This document shows, one piece after another, positions 32,901-40,806 of a DNA stretch of 64,000 nucleotides. The translations under genes and the position numbers were made by a program. The notes below the pieces were generated by a model that was not told the DNA's origin, made no database searches, and worked only from the letters and a program-made list of their open reading frames with translations. The DNA is taken from assembly GCF_932526225.1 (NCBI RefSeq), contig NC_064036.1, positions 1,550,001 through 1,614,000 on the forward strand. Reading direction: 5' to 3'. Each line of letters begins with the position of its first letter. The first letter of the stretch is position 1. Source of the stretch: Nematostella vectensis. Its lineage: Eukaryota > Cnidaria > Anthozoa > Actiniaria > Edwardsiidae.

Positions 32901-34312
32901 AGGAGCAAGTCGGGAAGCTCAAGCGGAAAACGGGAATCCAAAGAGTCGCGTATGTTGTTTTCGCTGTCGTTAAAAGCCTCGATCAAACGAAGATGAGAGA
33001 AGAGATTTATAACAATCATGACCCTCTCATTCACTTAAAACATGTTTACGTTTTATTTTTTTAGTGCTGGTGACAGATTTTACCGTTTGGTTGGGTCAAT
33101 GAGCGTATTTTAGTCTGCATTTTGTGATAAATCCTAAGTCAGTAAGCATGCAAGGAGCACAGTTTTCATCCAAATGAAATTCATAACTAAAGGGTTCTCC
33201 GTCATGTTCTGTTGCGCAGCTTTTGCTACGCTGGCTCGCTACTAAAGTTTATTAAAGATAACGTTTCCCTCATGCTTATTTGCTTCCGCCATGGTAGCGC
33301 TCCGGCGGTATTATATTTTTTTACCTGAATAATTCAACCCGAAGACCTGGAGCTCGCAATCCAGGAAGAGAAAATCAGAACTTCCCCTCCAATTTTACCA
33401 ATGCACGTTTGATAGATCTCTGGGGAAATTTCTCCCCAATGACCCGTTCAATCTTACTAACTTGCCACAAGTGAGAAACAAATTTGTTTGCTAAACTATG
33501 GTGTGATCTTTTTTGTAGTGTCAAGTTTATGGTCAAGCTCTACTCAAGACGCCAAGAAGCATGTATGTTATCTGTACCTTAGATACTAAATCCCTCCATT
33601 GCGCATGGCGTCTGCACCCCGGTCCCTACGATAGGAACAAAGGATTTTCTTGGACGGCGGTTGTTTGTTTGGTTCACTTGACCAAGAGTAGCCTGGCGAC
33701 GGTTGTTTGTTTGGTTCACTTGACCAAGAGTAGCCTGGCGACGGTTGTTTGTTTGGTTCGCTTGACCAAGAGTAGCCTGGCGACGGTTGTTTGTTTGGTT
33801 CGCTTGACCAAGAGTAGCCTGGCGACGGTTGTTTGTTTGGTTCGCTTGACCAAGAGTAGCCTGGCGACGGTTCAAGAGTAGCCTGATGACGGTTGTTTGT
33901 TTGGTTCGCTTGACCAAGAGTAGCCTGGCGACGGTTGTTTGTTTGGTTCGCTTGACCAAGAGTAGCCTGGCGACGGTTGTTTGTTTGGTTCGCTTGACCA
34001 AGAGTAGCCTGGCGACGGTTGTTCGCTTGACCAAGAGTAGCCTGGCGATAAATTTCGAATTTGGCTGAATCTGACTTTTTCCTGCCCCTAGCAACATAAA
34101 GATCGCTGCACTAGATTTGTGTGTGGTTTTAAGTTGGGATAACTAGCTTAACACGCAAACCTAAAAGAGTGCATGATTCACCTAGCTGTGGTACTTTTAC
34201 TCAGATTGAACTCGTTTGTCTTTGCTTCCCACAGAGCGACAGCGGAGGCCTGGGCTTTGGTTTCTCTTCCGCGTCTCGTAAAAGGGATATCACTCTTGAT
34301 GAGCTCTTTTAG
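14904..34312 (+). CDS. IQCE: IQ domain-containing protein E (IQCE), 28 exons, with a long C-terminal extension
   Basis: Exons: 14904-14930, 15316-15363, 16801-16840, 17111-17167, 18061-18165, 18809-18921, 19574-19625, 20729-20808, 21420-21497, 21721-21759, 21842-21892, 22026-22096, 22404-22609, 22710-22811, 23567-23625, 23997-24096, 24355-24496, 25002-25106, 25353-25587, 25793-25825, 26357-26559, 26812-26933, 28413-28649, 28777-30729, 31484-32056, 32737-32949, 33519-33562, 34235-34312. All phases agree and sum to 5,166 nt (1,721 residues). Vertebrate IQCE, about 700 residues, acts with EFCAB7 to anchor EVC/EVC2 at the ciliary base in Hedgehog signalling. The order of motifs to residue ~770 follows it; the rest is an extension. 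Intron 16 appears to be GC-AG. Least certain are exon 1 (9 codons), the start of exon 24 (28777 or 28792) and the extreme 3' exons. Confidence 0.88.
15316..19625 (+). CDS. IQCE: IQCE exons 2-7: N-terminal region
   Basis: These exons encode residues ~10-147. Landmarks shared with vertebrate IQCE are the acidic DADAYSDIS segment in exon 2, SPYASK and LWLAAMKSGTG in exon 5, and the basic/serine segment HTRSASMSY in exon 7, which precedes the conserved coiled-coil start. The region is Pro/Ser/Arg-rich and probably disordered. Exons are 40-113 bp and introns up to 1.4 kb; intron 2 is filled largely by a 20-bp minisatellite. The acceptor of exon 6 lies at the end of a 181-bp tandem duplication. Confidence 0.8.
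15530..16498. repeat. 20-bp minisatellite in IQCE intron 2 (about 48 copies)
   Basis: The unit GGGTTAGATAGCTAAGGAGA repeats at a 20-bp period with single-base variants: GGGGTAGATAG, TAGCTTAGG and, more often towards the right end, TAGCTAGAG and GACAGC. It fills most of the 1.4-kb intron between exons 2 and 3. The left half is more homogeneous than the right, suggesting local homogenisation. Confidence 0.95.
17700..17842. repeat. Paired G-run and C-run in IQCE intron 4
   Basis: A G-run of about 15 near 17702 and a C-run of about 17 near 17825 face each other 110 bp apart and could pair. A related short GGGGGGCATGGAATAT block lies between them. Homopolymer lengths are the least reliable part of any assembly. 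Confidence 0.6.
18461..18812 (+). repeat. 181-bp tandem duplication including the exon 6 splice acceptor
   Basis: 18461-18641 and 18642-18812 are near-identical at a period of exactly 181 bp: CAAAATTC at 18469 and 18650, GAATTC at 18490 and 18671. Each copy ends with a CTTTGTAG acceptor. Only the second is followed by coding sequence; the first reads into a T-run. It is thus a duplicated intron end with an orphan acceptor. Confidence 0.9.
20129..20705 (-). mobile_element. 3' fragment of a CR1/L2-like non-LTR retrotransposon in IQCE intron 7
   Basis: On the minus strand the sequence decodes, with frameshifts, to the end of a non-LTR reverse-transcriptase ORF: KCTIVFEALNGTAPDHLRAK (about 20645-20585), then GAKLWDSLPRET near 20475 and a stop near 20412. 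A 3' UTR follows, containing TATATAGCGCTCATACATC and ending in a (CTAT)n tail (TAGA repeats at 20132-20156 on the plus strand). 5'-truncation and a microsatellite tail are typical of the CR1/L2 group. Decayed and inactive. Confidence 0.75.
20729..25106 (+). CDS. IQCE: IQCE exons 8-18: conserved block and coiled coils
   Basis: Residues ~147-491. Exon 8 holds YYDEIIELKK, the best-conserved IQCE block. Exons 9-12 give heptad-rich coiled coil with DRQIEDLL, DLRRTLTDKRG and VNSLKQKLHATE, each matching vertebrate IQCE in order. Exon 13 has EMYYQEVQRLQ, and exon 15 VEYADMSRGQLLQTI, equal to the vertebrate VEW-x-KPRLLRRI segment. Exons 17-18 continue with long Glu/Arg/Leu helices. Exon 16 is acidic-basic and ends at an AAAG|GCAAGC donor. 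Confidence 0.88.
22896..23063. mobile_element. MITE with hAT-like CAGG...GCGTAC termini in IQCE intron 14
   Basis: The left end CAGGCGCGTACCCAGGATGG and the reverse complement of the right end CAGGTGCGTACACAGGGGGG match at most positions over 20 bp. CAGGNGCGTAnCCAGG ends are common in animal hAT elements. No 8-bp target duplication is visible (CTCATCAT against ATAATAAC), so the assignment rests on the termini. It contains a long G-run. Confidence 0.55.
23336..23471. mobile_element. Second Mutator-like MITE with 9-bp target duplication (IQCE intron 14)
   Basis: The 136-bp element starts TAGCCTGTGTAGCAAGCGC and ends in GGCTTGCGCCACAGGCTA; the inverted ends agree except at a few bases. ACATGAACT is repeated at 23327-23335 and 23472-23480, a clear 9-bp target duplication. 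Its TAGCCTG ends resemble those of the element at 9631-9734, so both probably used the same class of transposase. Confidence 0.85.
24430..24715 (+). repeat. 73-bp tandem repeat seeded by the 3' end of IQCE exon 17
   Basis: The end of exon 17 and its GTAAGC donor recur downstream at a 73-bp period: AGGTGATAGAG-type starts at 24436, 24509, 24582 and 24655. Copy 1 is the functional exon end. Copies 2-4 lie in intron 17 and are diverged; copy 2 has an altered donor (AGGCAAGT), copy 3 keeps AAGGTAAGC. Confidence 0.88.
24744..24895. repeat. Degenerate CCTCGTTAATAAGGACAC motif cluster
   Basis: Variants of ACCTCGTTTATAAGGACACC occur near 24744, 24804, 24839 and 24870 and alternate with GTTAGRAACTGTAAC-like spacers. 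Clusters of this kind are seen at the subterminal ends of pogo/Tigger-like elements, but no termini or target duplication were identified. Confidence 0.35.
25353..26559 (+). CDS. IQCE: IQCE exons 19-21: four IQ motifs
   Basis: Exon 19 (235 bp) encodes a charged helix and two IQ-like motifs, AAKTLQKQWRQY (about residues 522-533) and AAQTLQKQWRRH (about 556-567). Exon 20 (33 bp) is a linker. Exon 21 gives two well-formed IQ motifs, AVLDIQAALRGHVVR (582-596) and AVVNIQSAMRGHVTR (about 615-629). IQ motifs bind calmodulin or EF-hand proteins; EFCAB7 is an established EF-hand partner of vertebrate IQCE. The exon 21 donor is the weak GTTGGT, but phase forces it. Confidence 0.9.
25860..26335. repeat. 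168-bp tandem repeat, about 2.8 copies, in IQCE intron 20
   Basis: CTAGGTGC at 25996 and 26164 marks two near-identical 168-bp units. A more diverged third copy lies at about 25860-25995. Since 168 is divisible by three, the repeat keeps an open plus-strand frame of 56 residues per unit, but the frame lacks splice borders compatible with IQCE, so I do not call it an exon. Confidence 0.85.
26812..34312 (+). CDS. IQCE: IQCE exons 22-28: acidic-motif region and long disordered extension
   Basis: Residues ~649-1721. Exon 23 ends with SESDSDDDVVIGG, equivalent to the DDSDDIVI motif near the C-terminus of vertebrate IQCE. The protein then continues for about 950 residues rich in Ser, Thr, Lys and Asp. 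Exon 24 (1.95 kb) is unusually long and holds eight 20-residue repeats. Exons 25 and 26 carry further acidic-hydrophobic motifs: DDDDVEVTS, EEDSDDVIVTS and DDDDDIVVTS. Exon 28 ends RKRDITLDELF and a stop. Reality of exons 24-26 is supported by long frames with matching phase-1 ends, but transcript evidence would be needed for 27 and 28. Confidence 0.78.
27056..27274 (+). CDS. Possible nested small secreted peptide ORF in IQCE intron 22
   Basis: An ATG-initiated frame of 72 codons begins MIGKYKVLVLLWIINLTLVG, a textbook signal peptide with a basic n-region, a hydrophobic core and a small-residue cleavage context (TAASS). The mature part is short and basic and holds SSRPRVHPFYVEGRE, GIRGRD and VAPRR segments. 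GR and RR are the kind of sites used by amidation and prohormone processing. It lies on the IQCE sense strand within a 1.48-kb intron, so it would need its own promoter or alternative splicing. No family is recognised. It may be a chance ORF; transcript data would decide. Confidence 0.3.
   Translation: MIGKYKVLVLLWIINLTLVGTAASSRPRVHPFYVEGRESEAIKSGVDAGIRGRDPGHVAPRRLMVKNKKFLY
29556..30055 (+). repeat. IQCE: 60-bp coding tandem repeat (8 units) in IQCE exon 24
   Basis: Units start at 29556 and every 60 bp to 29976, with a partial ninth at 30036. Each encodes VQVKIDGKTDDANTSSAHRD with G/D and R/G alternation. Copies differ at only a few bases, so repeat number is likely polymorphic. The unit is charged and hydrophilic. 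Open frames on the opposite strand here are shadows. Confidence 0.93.
33653..34050. repeat. 42-bp minisatellite in the last IQCE intron (about 9 copies)
   Basis: The unit TAGCCTGGCGACGGTTGTTT continues GTTTGGTTCGCTTGACCAAGAG, with a 42-bp period and partial deletions around 33871-33890 and 34021. 42 is a multiple of three, which creates open frames on both strands with 14-residue repeats; these are not genes. It lies between exon 27 (ends 33562) and exon 28 (starts 34235). Confidence 0.92.
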
Positions 34313-34553
34313 TGCCAAGTCCTCCGAGGTTATTCTCCCAAAGGTAGCCCACAGGAGCGGGCCTGATGGGTAAAGTAGGTTCAATTTCCAGCTCGTCTCT
34401 GTGAGCCCGCAATCCGTTCTCTCCTGTGGGGCCAATAAGACCTAGCGACAGCTAAATCCTATGGCTAAAGCCGATTATATATTTACTGAGGAATAATTGT
34501 ATCGTGGCAGAAACATAAGACTTATCTAAGTTTCCGACCGTGGTGTATTTTTT

Positions 34554-34559
34554 AATAAA
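34554..34559 (+). terminator. AATAAA polyadenylation signal, probable IQCE 3' end
   Basis: A canonical AATAAA lies about 240 bp after the proposed IQCE stop (34312), immediately before the 19-bp minisatellite. No earlier AATAAA was seen after the stop. Confidence 0.55.
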
Positions 34560-34603
34560 TTTGTACAGACAACAGACATGAGTTTTTTTCTCATCGCCCT
34601 TAT

Positions 34604-34700
34604 TGCCCAGGTATACCCTCAGTGCCCAGGTATACCCTTAGTGCCCAGGTATACCCTTAGTGCCCAGGTATACCCATAGTGCCTAGGTATACCCTTAGTA
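34604..34700. repeat. 19-bp minisatellite, left part
   Basis: About five units of GTGCCCAGGTATACCCTTA (variants CCATA, CCTAGG) precede a retroelement insertion. The same repeat resumes at 35086. Confidence 0.93.
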
Positions 34701-35086
34701 ATAATAATAATAATAATTTAATATAGCATTATAAAAATCTCAATGCTTTACAAACATCCTACTCTATTCTATGTACATACATACATACATATATATATAT
34801 CTTAATACTAATACTTATGATAATATTTCTAATGGTTAAAAAACTAATCAATTGTTGTAGTGCTTACAAAATAAGTACGTCTTTAAAGACGATTTAAATT
34901 TGCTGAGACAGTCGGTGTTTCTAATGTGTAGGGGGAGGGAGTTCCATAATTTAGCTGCAAAGTTTGAAAAAGACCTGTCCCCATAAGTTTTTGTTCGTGA
35001 TTTAGGAATGACGAGAAGGTTCTTGTTAGCGGATCTAAGGGATGGAGATGGCGTATACGGTGTTAAGAGTTCAGTGATATATTCAG
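34701..35086 (-). mobile_element. 3' end of an L2/CR1-like non-LTR retrotransposon inserted into the 19-bp minisatellite
   Basis: The minus strand reads open from the 35086 junction to a stop near 34841. It includes RSFSNFAAKLWNSLP and FKSSLKTYLF, the hallmark C-terminal end of CR1/L2-type reverse-transcriptase ORFs. The 3' UTR follows, with TTTGTAAAGCATTGAG, ATATATAT and TACATACATACA tracts, ending in a (TTA)n tail at 34701-34720. It is 5'-truncated, with no long target duplication. The intact reading frame over ~80 codons suggests a fairly young insertion, more recent than the fragment at 20129-20705. Confidence 0.85.
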
Positions 35087-35615
35087 GTGCCCAGGTATAC
35101 CCATAGTGCCTAGGTATACCCTTAGTGCCCAGGTATACCCATAGTGCCTAGGTATACCCTTAGTGCTCAGGTATACCCATAGTGCCTAGGTATACCCTTA
35201 TTGCCCAGGTATACCCTTAGTGCCCAGGTATACCCTTATTGCCCAGGTATACCCTTAGTGCCCAGGTATACCCATAGTGCCCAGGTATACCCATAGTGCC
35301 CAGGTATACCCTTAGTGCCTAGGTATACCCTTAGTGCCCAGGTATACCCATAGTGCCTAGGTATACCCTCGGTGCCTATGTATACCCATAGTGCCTAGGT
35401 ATACCCTTAGTGCCCAGGTATACCCATAGTGCCCAGGTATACCCATAGTGCCTAGGTATACCCTCGGTGCCTATGTATACCCATAGTGCCTAGGTATACC
35501 CTTAGTGCCCAGGTATACCCTTAGTGCCCAGGTATACCCATAGTGCCTAGGTATACCCATAGTGCCCAGGTATACCCTTAGTGTCTAGGTATACCCTTAG
35601 TGCCCAGGTATATTC
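35086..35615. repeat. 19-bp minisatellite, right part (about 28 units)
   Basis: GTGCCCAGGTATACCCWTA units continue after the insertion with C/T, A/T and a TCGGTGCCTATG variant. A block containing the TCGG and CTATG variants occurs twice (near 35365 and 35463), about 98 bp apart, showing short higher-order duplication. Confidence 0.93.
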
Positions 35616-35973
35616 TCAGTGGTTATGCTGGAGCAAATCCAGAATTTGTGTAAAAAGAGTATATTAGAGGGTCTTGATATTAGTTGATACTTAGTTATAC
35701 AAACAAAGAGACATGATGTTTACTTTTACAGCTCAAAAAGGGGGTTTGAATATCCACCCATTCCAAACACCTCTCTCTGTATCCTCCACTCTCGAACTAT
35801 TGTGTGGGTACACCTCCATATCTCTGTACTGCCATTGAAAATTTCGACAACACAAAAATAGGGCTGCCCTTCCCCCTTACAAACCTAGATATGTCCTGCG
35901 TTATGGAAATATAGGATGTAAAGATAGGCGCAGGGAATAGAAAGGATTTTTTAATCATGAGCTCATCATCATC

Positions 35974-36010
<37 letters not shown>

Positions 36011-36168
36011 TTTTAACCAGATATACCCATTTAACAAAAGGTTTTCAGTGCAGATGGTAAATGGCTTATGGATACTAATTATTCGTTAAAATAAAGGTGT
36101 TAAATAAAGTCCAGTAATTGTTTTGATTTATCCATATACTGCCATTTACACTTACAACCTTTATTGAA
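35616..36168. repeat. Gene-free stretch with an (AT)n microsatellite
   Basis: No exon is recognised. An (AT)n tract of about 30 bp lies at 35976-36007. Confidence 0.6.
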
Positions 36169-36400
36169 ATGCGTAGTTCCAAAAAATATCCATACCCCCG
36201 TATTGAGGGGGTCCGAGGTATGACCCTCCACCCCTCTGGAATTTTCAACCCCCTGGAAAAAAATAAATACAGTAACTGTTTAGGAAAAAGGGCATTTTAC
36301 CCCCTCTCCTCTGGAAATTCCTCGGCGTTTGAACCCCAAACCCCCCCCCCCCCCCCTCTCCCGGAATTTCCAATCCCCGCAATGGGAACTACACAATATG
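36169..36400. repeat. C-rich interspersed repeat of unknown family
   Basis: Repeated TGGAAATTCC / CCCCTCTGGAATTTTC blocks alternate with C-runs (about 17 C near 36340-36356). The open frame across it is proline-rich from composition alone. It resembles a decayed dispersed element, but no termini were found. Confidence 0.4.
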
Positions 36401-39316
36401 TGTATACATTGCCCGATAACAAAGAGGAAATAGGCATTGTCTCATTGTGTAAAGCCTAGAGTGCCTTTGGTGAAAACAGTGGCGGAAACTAGTATTCTCG
36501 TTGTGCACTTATTTTTCCTTTTTCTTTTCCATTACACGGTTCTTCTTTTCTCGTGGTTTTTATGTTCATTTGAAATGCTTTTTTTAATTTGTTTTATGAA
36601 TGCAAAAAAAAAAACACACATGAACGTGATTCTAGCGCGCGTGATAGCATCATCCACTCTGGACAAACCAAAACCACTTCATTCACAATACAGGCATAAT
36701 ACGCGGCGGCTTTGAAAACCTCCCGTCGTCTGCTCTCGCGCATATCGCGCTAATCCAGTAAAACCTTGTCTCGCTGAGTGAATTCGTGCCACCAGCCAAG
36801 CACGTGCAACCCGTAAGATATTTGGCAACGCGAAGCCTTCGGTCATTTTAAACCGGAAGCGCCTCTCATAAAACGACTTCATGGAAAAGCTTTTGTTTGG
36901 AGAACGTTGAAGCGTTCGGAGCTGTCTCGTGTCATTATCGGGGATGTTACGTGTTAGCTCGAGAGGTATTCGGCATACACCAGACACGAATCGTGACTCA
37001 CATCTTGACGTCATAATGACCTTACTGACGCAACGCATGAGGCTCTTCGCATCAACGCATTCATGAATACGGAATATGATGTTAAAAATAACTGCTGGAT
37101 TACATGATTAGGATATACACGTAACAGTACGACGTGTGTTCACAATTACAAAATTTTATTTCAAAAAAATATTGATACTCATTTTTTTTTACTACGACCC
37201 ATTGGGACTTTTAGGAGCTCGTCATATATATTTTTGAGGTTTGAAATAATATAGAATACAGAAAGTAAAGCCCTTAAGCGCCCTAAAATGTAAGTAAGAG
37301 TATTGTTATTGTCCATGATTTTGGCTGACTATTCTTCAGCGCTGAAATCTATCTTAGCGTGCTGTTTGTTTTTACCGACCTTGTTCCTTCAATAGGCTTT
37401 CTTTTGTCTAGTGAACCAATCATGCACGGCTTTCTGAGTTGATTGACATGAAATTAGAATAATCATGACGTCACAAAGAAATAACCCAGAATTTGCTCGA
37501 TTTTCCGGCAGAAAGAGCGAAAACGACTCAGAGTTTGGACGATATTTTTCGTCGAACGGCTTATTACAAGACATTCTATAAACATATAACGGTAAGTTAT
37601 AGTCCACTTTATCTTAATATGTTTTTAAATTCAAGTTCTACCTTCTACAAGAGCAAATTTTCGAAGCATTTCGTTGGGCGCTGGCGAGAACGATTGTTTA
37701 TTTGTACCAAGCTTTTGTTGTGTTTTAGTCCATACGGTAGCAACTCCGCTTTCTCCTACTATTGACATGAATAAGAACCATAAAAAACCCTACTCTTCAC
37801 CAAAATATTCACCTCACAACTAACAGTCCTTTCGATAACTCTATCGTTTAAAGGTTCGTTTTTATTGCGTTCTAACTAACGCCACTGAAACTACTAATAC
37901 AAGCTGGGGCTTGGCTTGCGAATACACAAATAATTTTGCGTTTTTCTCATTTTATCGTAGGGTTGACCCTACTTTGTCCAGCCCTGTCTGTTCTTGGGTC
38001 TCTATAACCAACCTTTTTCCAGAAAGAGGCTTTTTTTTAGCGTGATTTCTGATTTCGTGTTTTTCCTAGCTGAGTCATGCAAGTCTAGAAGGAAGAGAAA
38101 ACCGCACAATAATAAATTAGAATCTAAATTCACAAAGCGCTTGGCTCAGAATACCCATTTAAATACACAGCTTATCTTTCCTCCCTTGAATATTATTTCT
38201 TTAAAATGTAAAAGAGAGAAATAGCGACTTTTCCGGTTCTGTTCGGCAGCTGGAAGGATGAAAATGTTTTCCTTGGTGAGGAAATGATGCGAGTGAAGTC
38301 AGATGTGCGACATCTTTCACAATGAAGATTTATTATTATCATCACATGCTACGAAGCCAGTCAGATTCTACATGCTTTAGGCCATAAACCAGTATTTCTT
38401 ATTCGCAATAATTTTTTTTGAGTAGCCATACATTTTCAGAATCGCCATATTCCAATCTCAAGAGTTGTAATTTATTTATTTATTTTTTGAATCAGGCGTA
38501 AAAAGCCATCCTCTGAGTCATGTCAGAGATATTCTTTGCCTGACACAAGTTCACAGATCCAATAGATCTCTGATGTTGTATTTGACTAATTCTGCTATAT
38601 CACTGACACACAGGGTGTGATGTGTTCTGGTTAGAACCAGTTTGAAGCCTCCAATTTATCTATCAAATTCTGTCTGACACTGTTTCTTTTTTACCCCATG
38701 GACTGTATAATAAATTCTTTTAAATCTCTTCCTATTTTGGAAATGTGCATTTTTATCACAGAAGCAAAATCAACACCAATCAAAAGAAGTACTTTTTAGG
38801 CGAGATATTGGCGATATGTACATTTTTCTCAATGCTGAAATAAGCCTTTTACTTAGTGAAATACAGTGAAGTTTCTAAGAGCAGGAAATGGTGGTTGTAG
38901 GAATATTACCCTTGGGAAATGTTGCCAGTTGGTGCAGGTGGCATTTTATACTTTGCCCATCGACTGTCCATAGATTTGCAACCCACACACATCAACCATT
39001 ATTTTATAACTACATGAAACAATTTGGATACCATATTTTTCCTATTTCTGTATTATGCACACTTAATTGGAATGAACTAATTATATGAGCTATTTATGTG
39101 AGTGCTAATTTAGAACTCCCTTCATGCTAGCTTTAATACCAAGGTCATGATTTGAGAAATTCTATAAAAAGTGGGCCGTCAGGTCTGACTGATATTGTGT
39201 TTTTGGATTGAAATAAACTGTTGTAGCTTTCCTGGCTGATAAAAGAAATGGTTATAGGTTTTTTTCAGAGATTATCATAGTTGTAGGAGTGTAAATTAGT
39301 CATTGCCATTTATGTT
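36401..39316. other. Gene-poor interval with two CRE sites and uncertain exon-like segments
   Basis: Perfect TGACGTCA octamers lie at 37006-37013 and 37466-37473. About 37489-37592 is open and ends with ACG|GTAAGT, a good donor. About 38071-38223 follows a TTTTTCCTAG acceptor and reads ESCKSRRKRKPHNN on to a stop. Their phases do not match in the frames I tested, and no in-frame start was found, so I do not call a gene. The rest up to the array is AT-rich without recognisable content. Confidence 0.3.
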
Positions 39317-40797
39317 AGAGACACCATATAGTGGGTATTTCTAGAAGAGACTAGTTCAGTAGTATTATAGACACCATACAGTGTTGCCTTGTGGGTATTT
39401 CTAGAAGAGTCGTACACTAGTTCAGTAGTATTATAGACACCATACAGTGTTGCCTTGTGGGTATTTCTAGAAGAGTCGTACACTAGTTTAGTAGTATTAT
39501 AGACACCATACAGTGTTGCCTTGTGGGTATTTCTAGAAAAGTCATACACTAGTTCAGTAGTATTATAGACACCATACAGTGTTGCCTTGTGGATATTTCT
39601 AGAAGAGTCATACACTAGTTCAGTAGTATTATAGACACCATACAGTGTTGCCTTGTGGGTATTTCTAGAAGAGTCGTACACTAGTTCAGTAGTATTATAG
39701 ACACCATACAGTGTTGCCTTGTGGATATTTCTAGAAGAGTCGTACACTAGTTTAGTAGTATTATAGACACCATACAGTGTTGCCTTGTGGGTATTTCTAG
39801 AAGAGTCGTACACTAGTTCAGTAGTATTATAGACACCATACAGTGTTGCCTTGTGGGTATTTCTAGAAGAGTCGTACACTAGTTCAGTGGTATTATAGAC
39901 ACCATACAGTATTGCCTTGTGGGTATTTCTAGAAGAGTCGTACACTAGTTTAGTAGTATTATAGACACCATACAGTGTTGCCTTGTGGGTATTTCTAGAA
40001 GAGTCGTACACTAGTTCAGTGGTATTATAGACACCATACAGTATTGCCTTGTGGGTATTTCTAGTAGAAGAGTCGTACACTAGTTTAGTAGTATTATAGA
40101 CACCATACAGTGTTGCCTTGTGGGTATTTCTAGAAGAGTCGTACACTAGTTTAGTAGTATTATAGACACCATACAGTGTTGCCTTGTGGGTATTTCTAGT
40201 AGAGTCGTACACTAGTTTAGTAGTATTATAGACACCATACAGTGTTGCCTTGTGGGTATTTCTAGAAGAGTCGTACACTAGTTTAGTAGTATTATAGACA
40301 CCATACAGTGTTGCCTTGTGGGTATTTCTAGTAGAGTCGTACACTAGTTTAGTAGTATTATAGACACCATACAGTGTTGCCTTGTGGGTATTTCTAGAAG
40401 AGTCGTACACTAGTTTAGTAGTATTATAGACACCATACAGTGTTGCCTTGTGGGTATTTCTAGTAGAGTCGTACACTAGTTCAGTAGTATTATAGACACC
40501 ATACAGTGTTGCCTTGTGGGTATTTCTAGAAGAGTCATACACTAGTTTAGTAGTATTATAGACACCATACAGTGTTGCCTTGTGGGTATTTCTAGAAGAG
40601 TCGTACACTAGTTTAGTAGTATTATAGACACCATACAGTGTTGCCTTGTGGGTATTTCTAGAAGAGTCGTACACTAGTTCAGTAGTATTATAGACACCAT
40701 ACAGTGTTGCCTTGTGGGTATTTCTAGAAGAGTCGTACACTAGTTCAGTAGTATTATAGACACCATACAGTGTTGCCTTGTGGGTATTTCTAGAAGA

Positions 40798-40806
40798 GTC
40801 CTACAC
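40798..40806 (-). other. Stop-bearing variant unit, copy A
   Basis: Here GTCGTACAC is GTCCTACAC, which changes a TAC codon to TAG in the open minus-strand frame. The only other occurrence is at 50122-50130, with matching neighbouring units. Confidence 0.85.

Noticed and set aside
33561-34097. Plus and minus open frames made of 14-residue repeats
   Set aside because: Produced by the 42-bp intronic minisatellite, whose period is a multiple of three; no splice-compatible borders.
36679-37038. 119-codon minus-strand frame
   Set aside because: Arg/Ser-rich composition, no recognised domain, no supporting splice or promoter signals.
37465-38223. Two-exon gene downstream of a CRE
   Set aside because: The donor at about 37592 and acceptor at about 38070 look good, but no start codon and phase combination gave a continuous product, and no homology is recognised.
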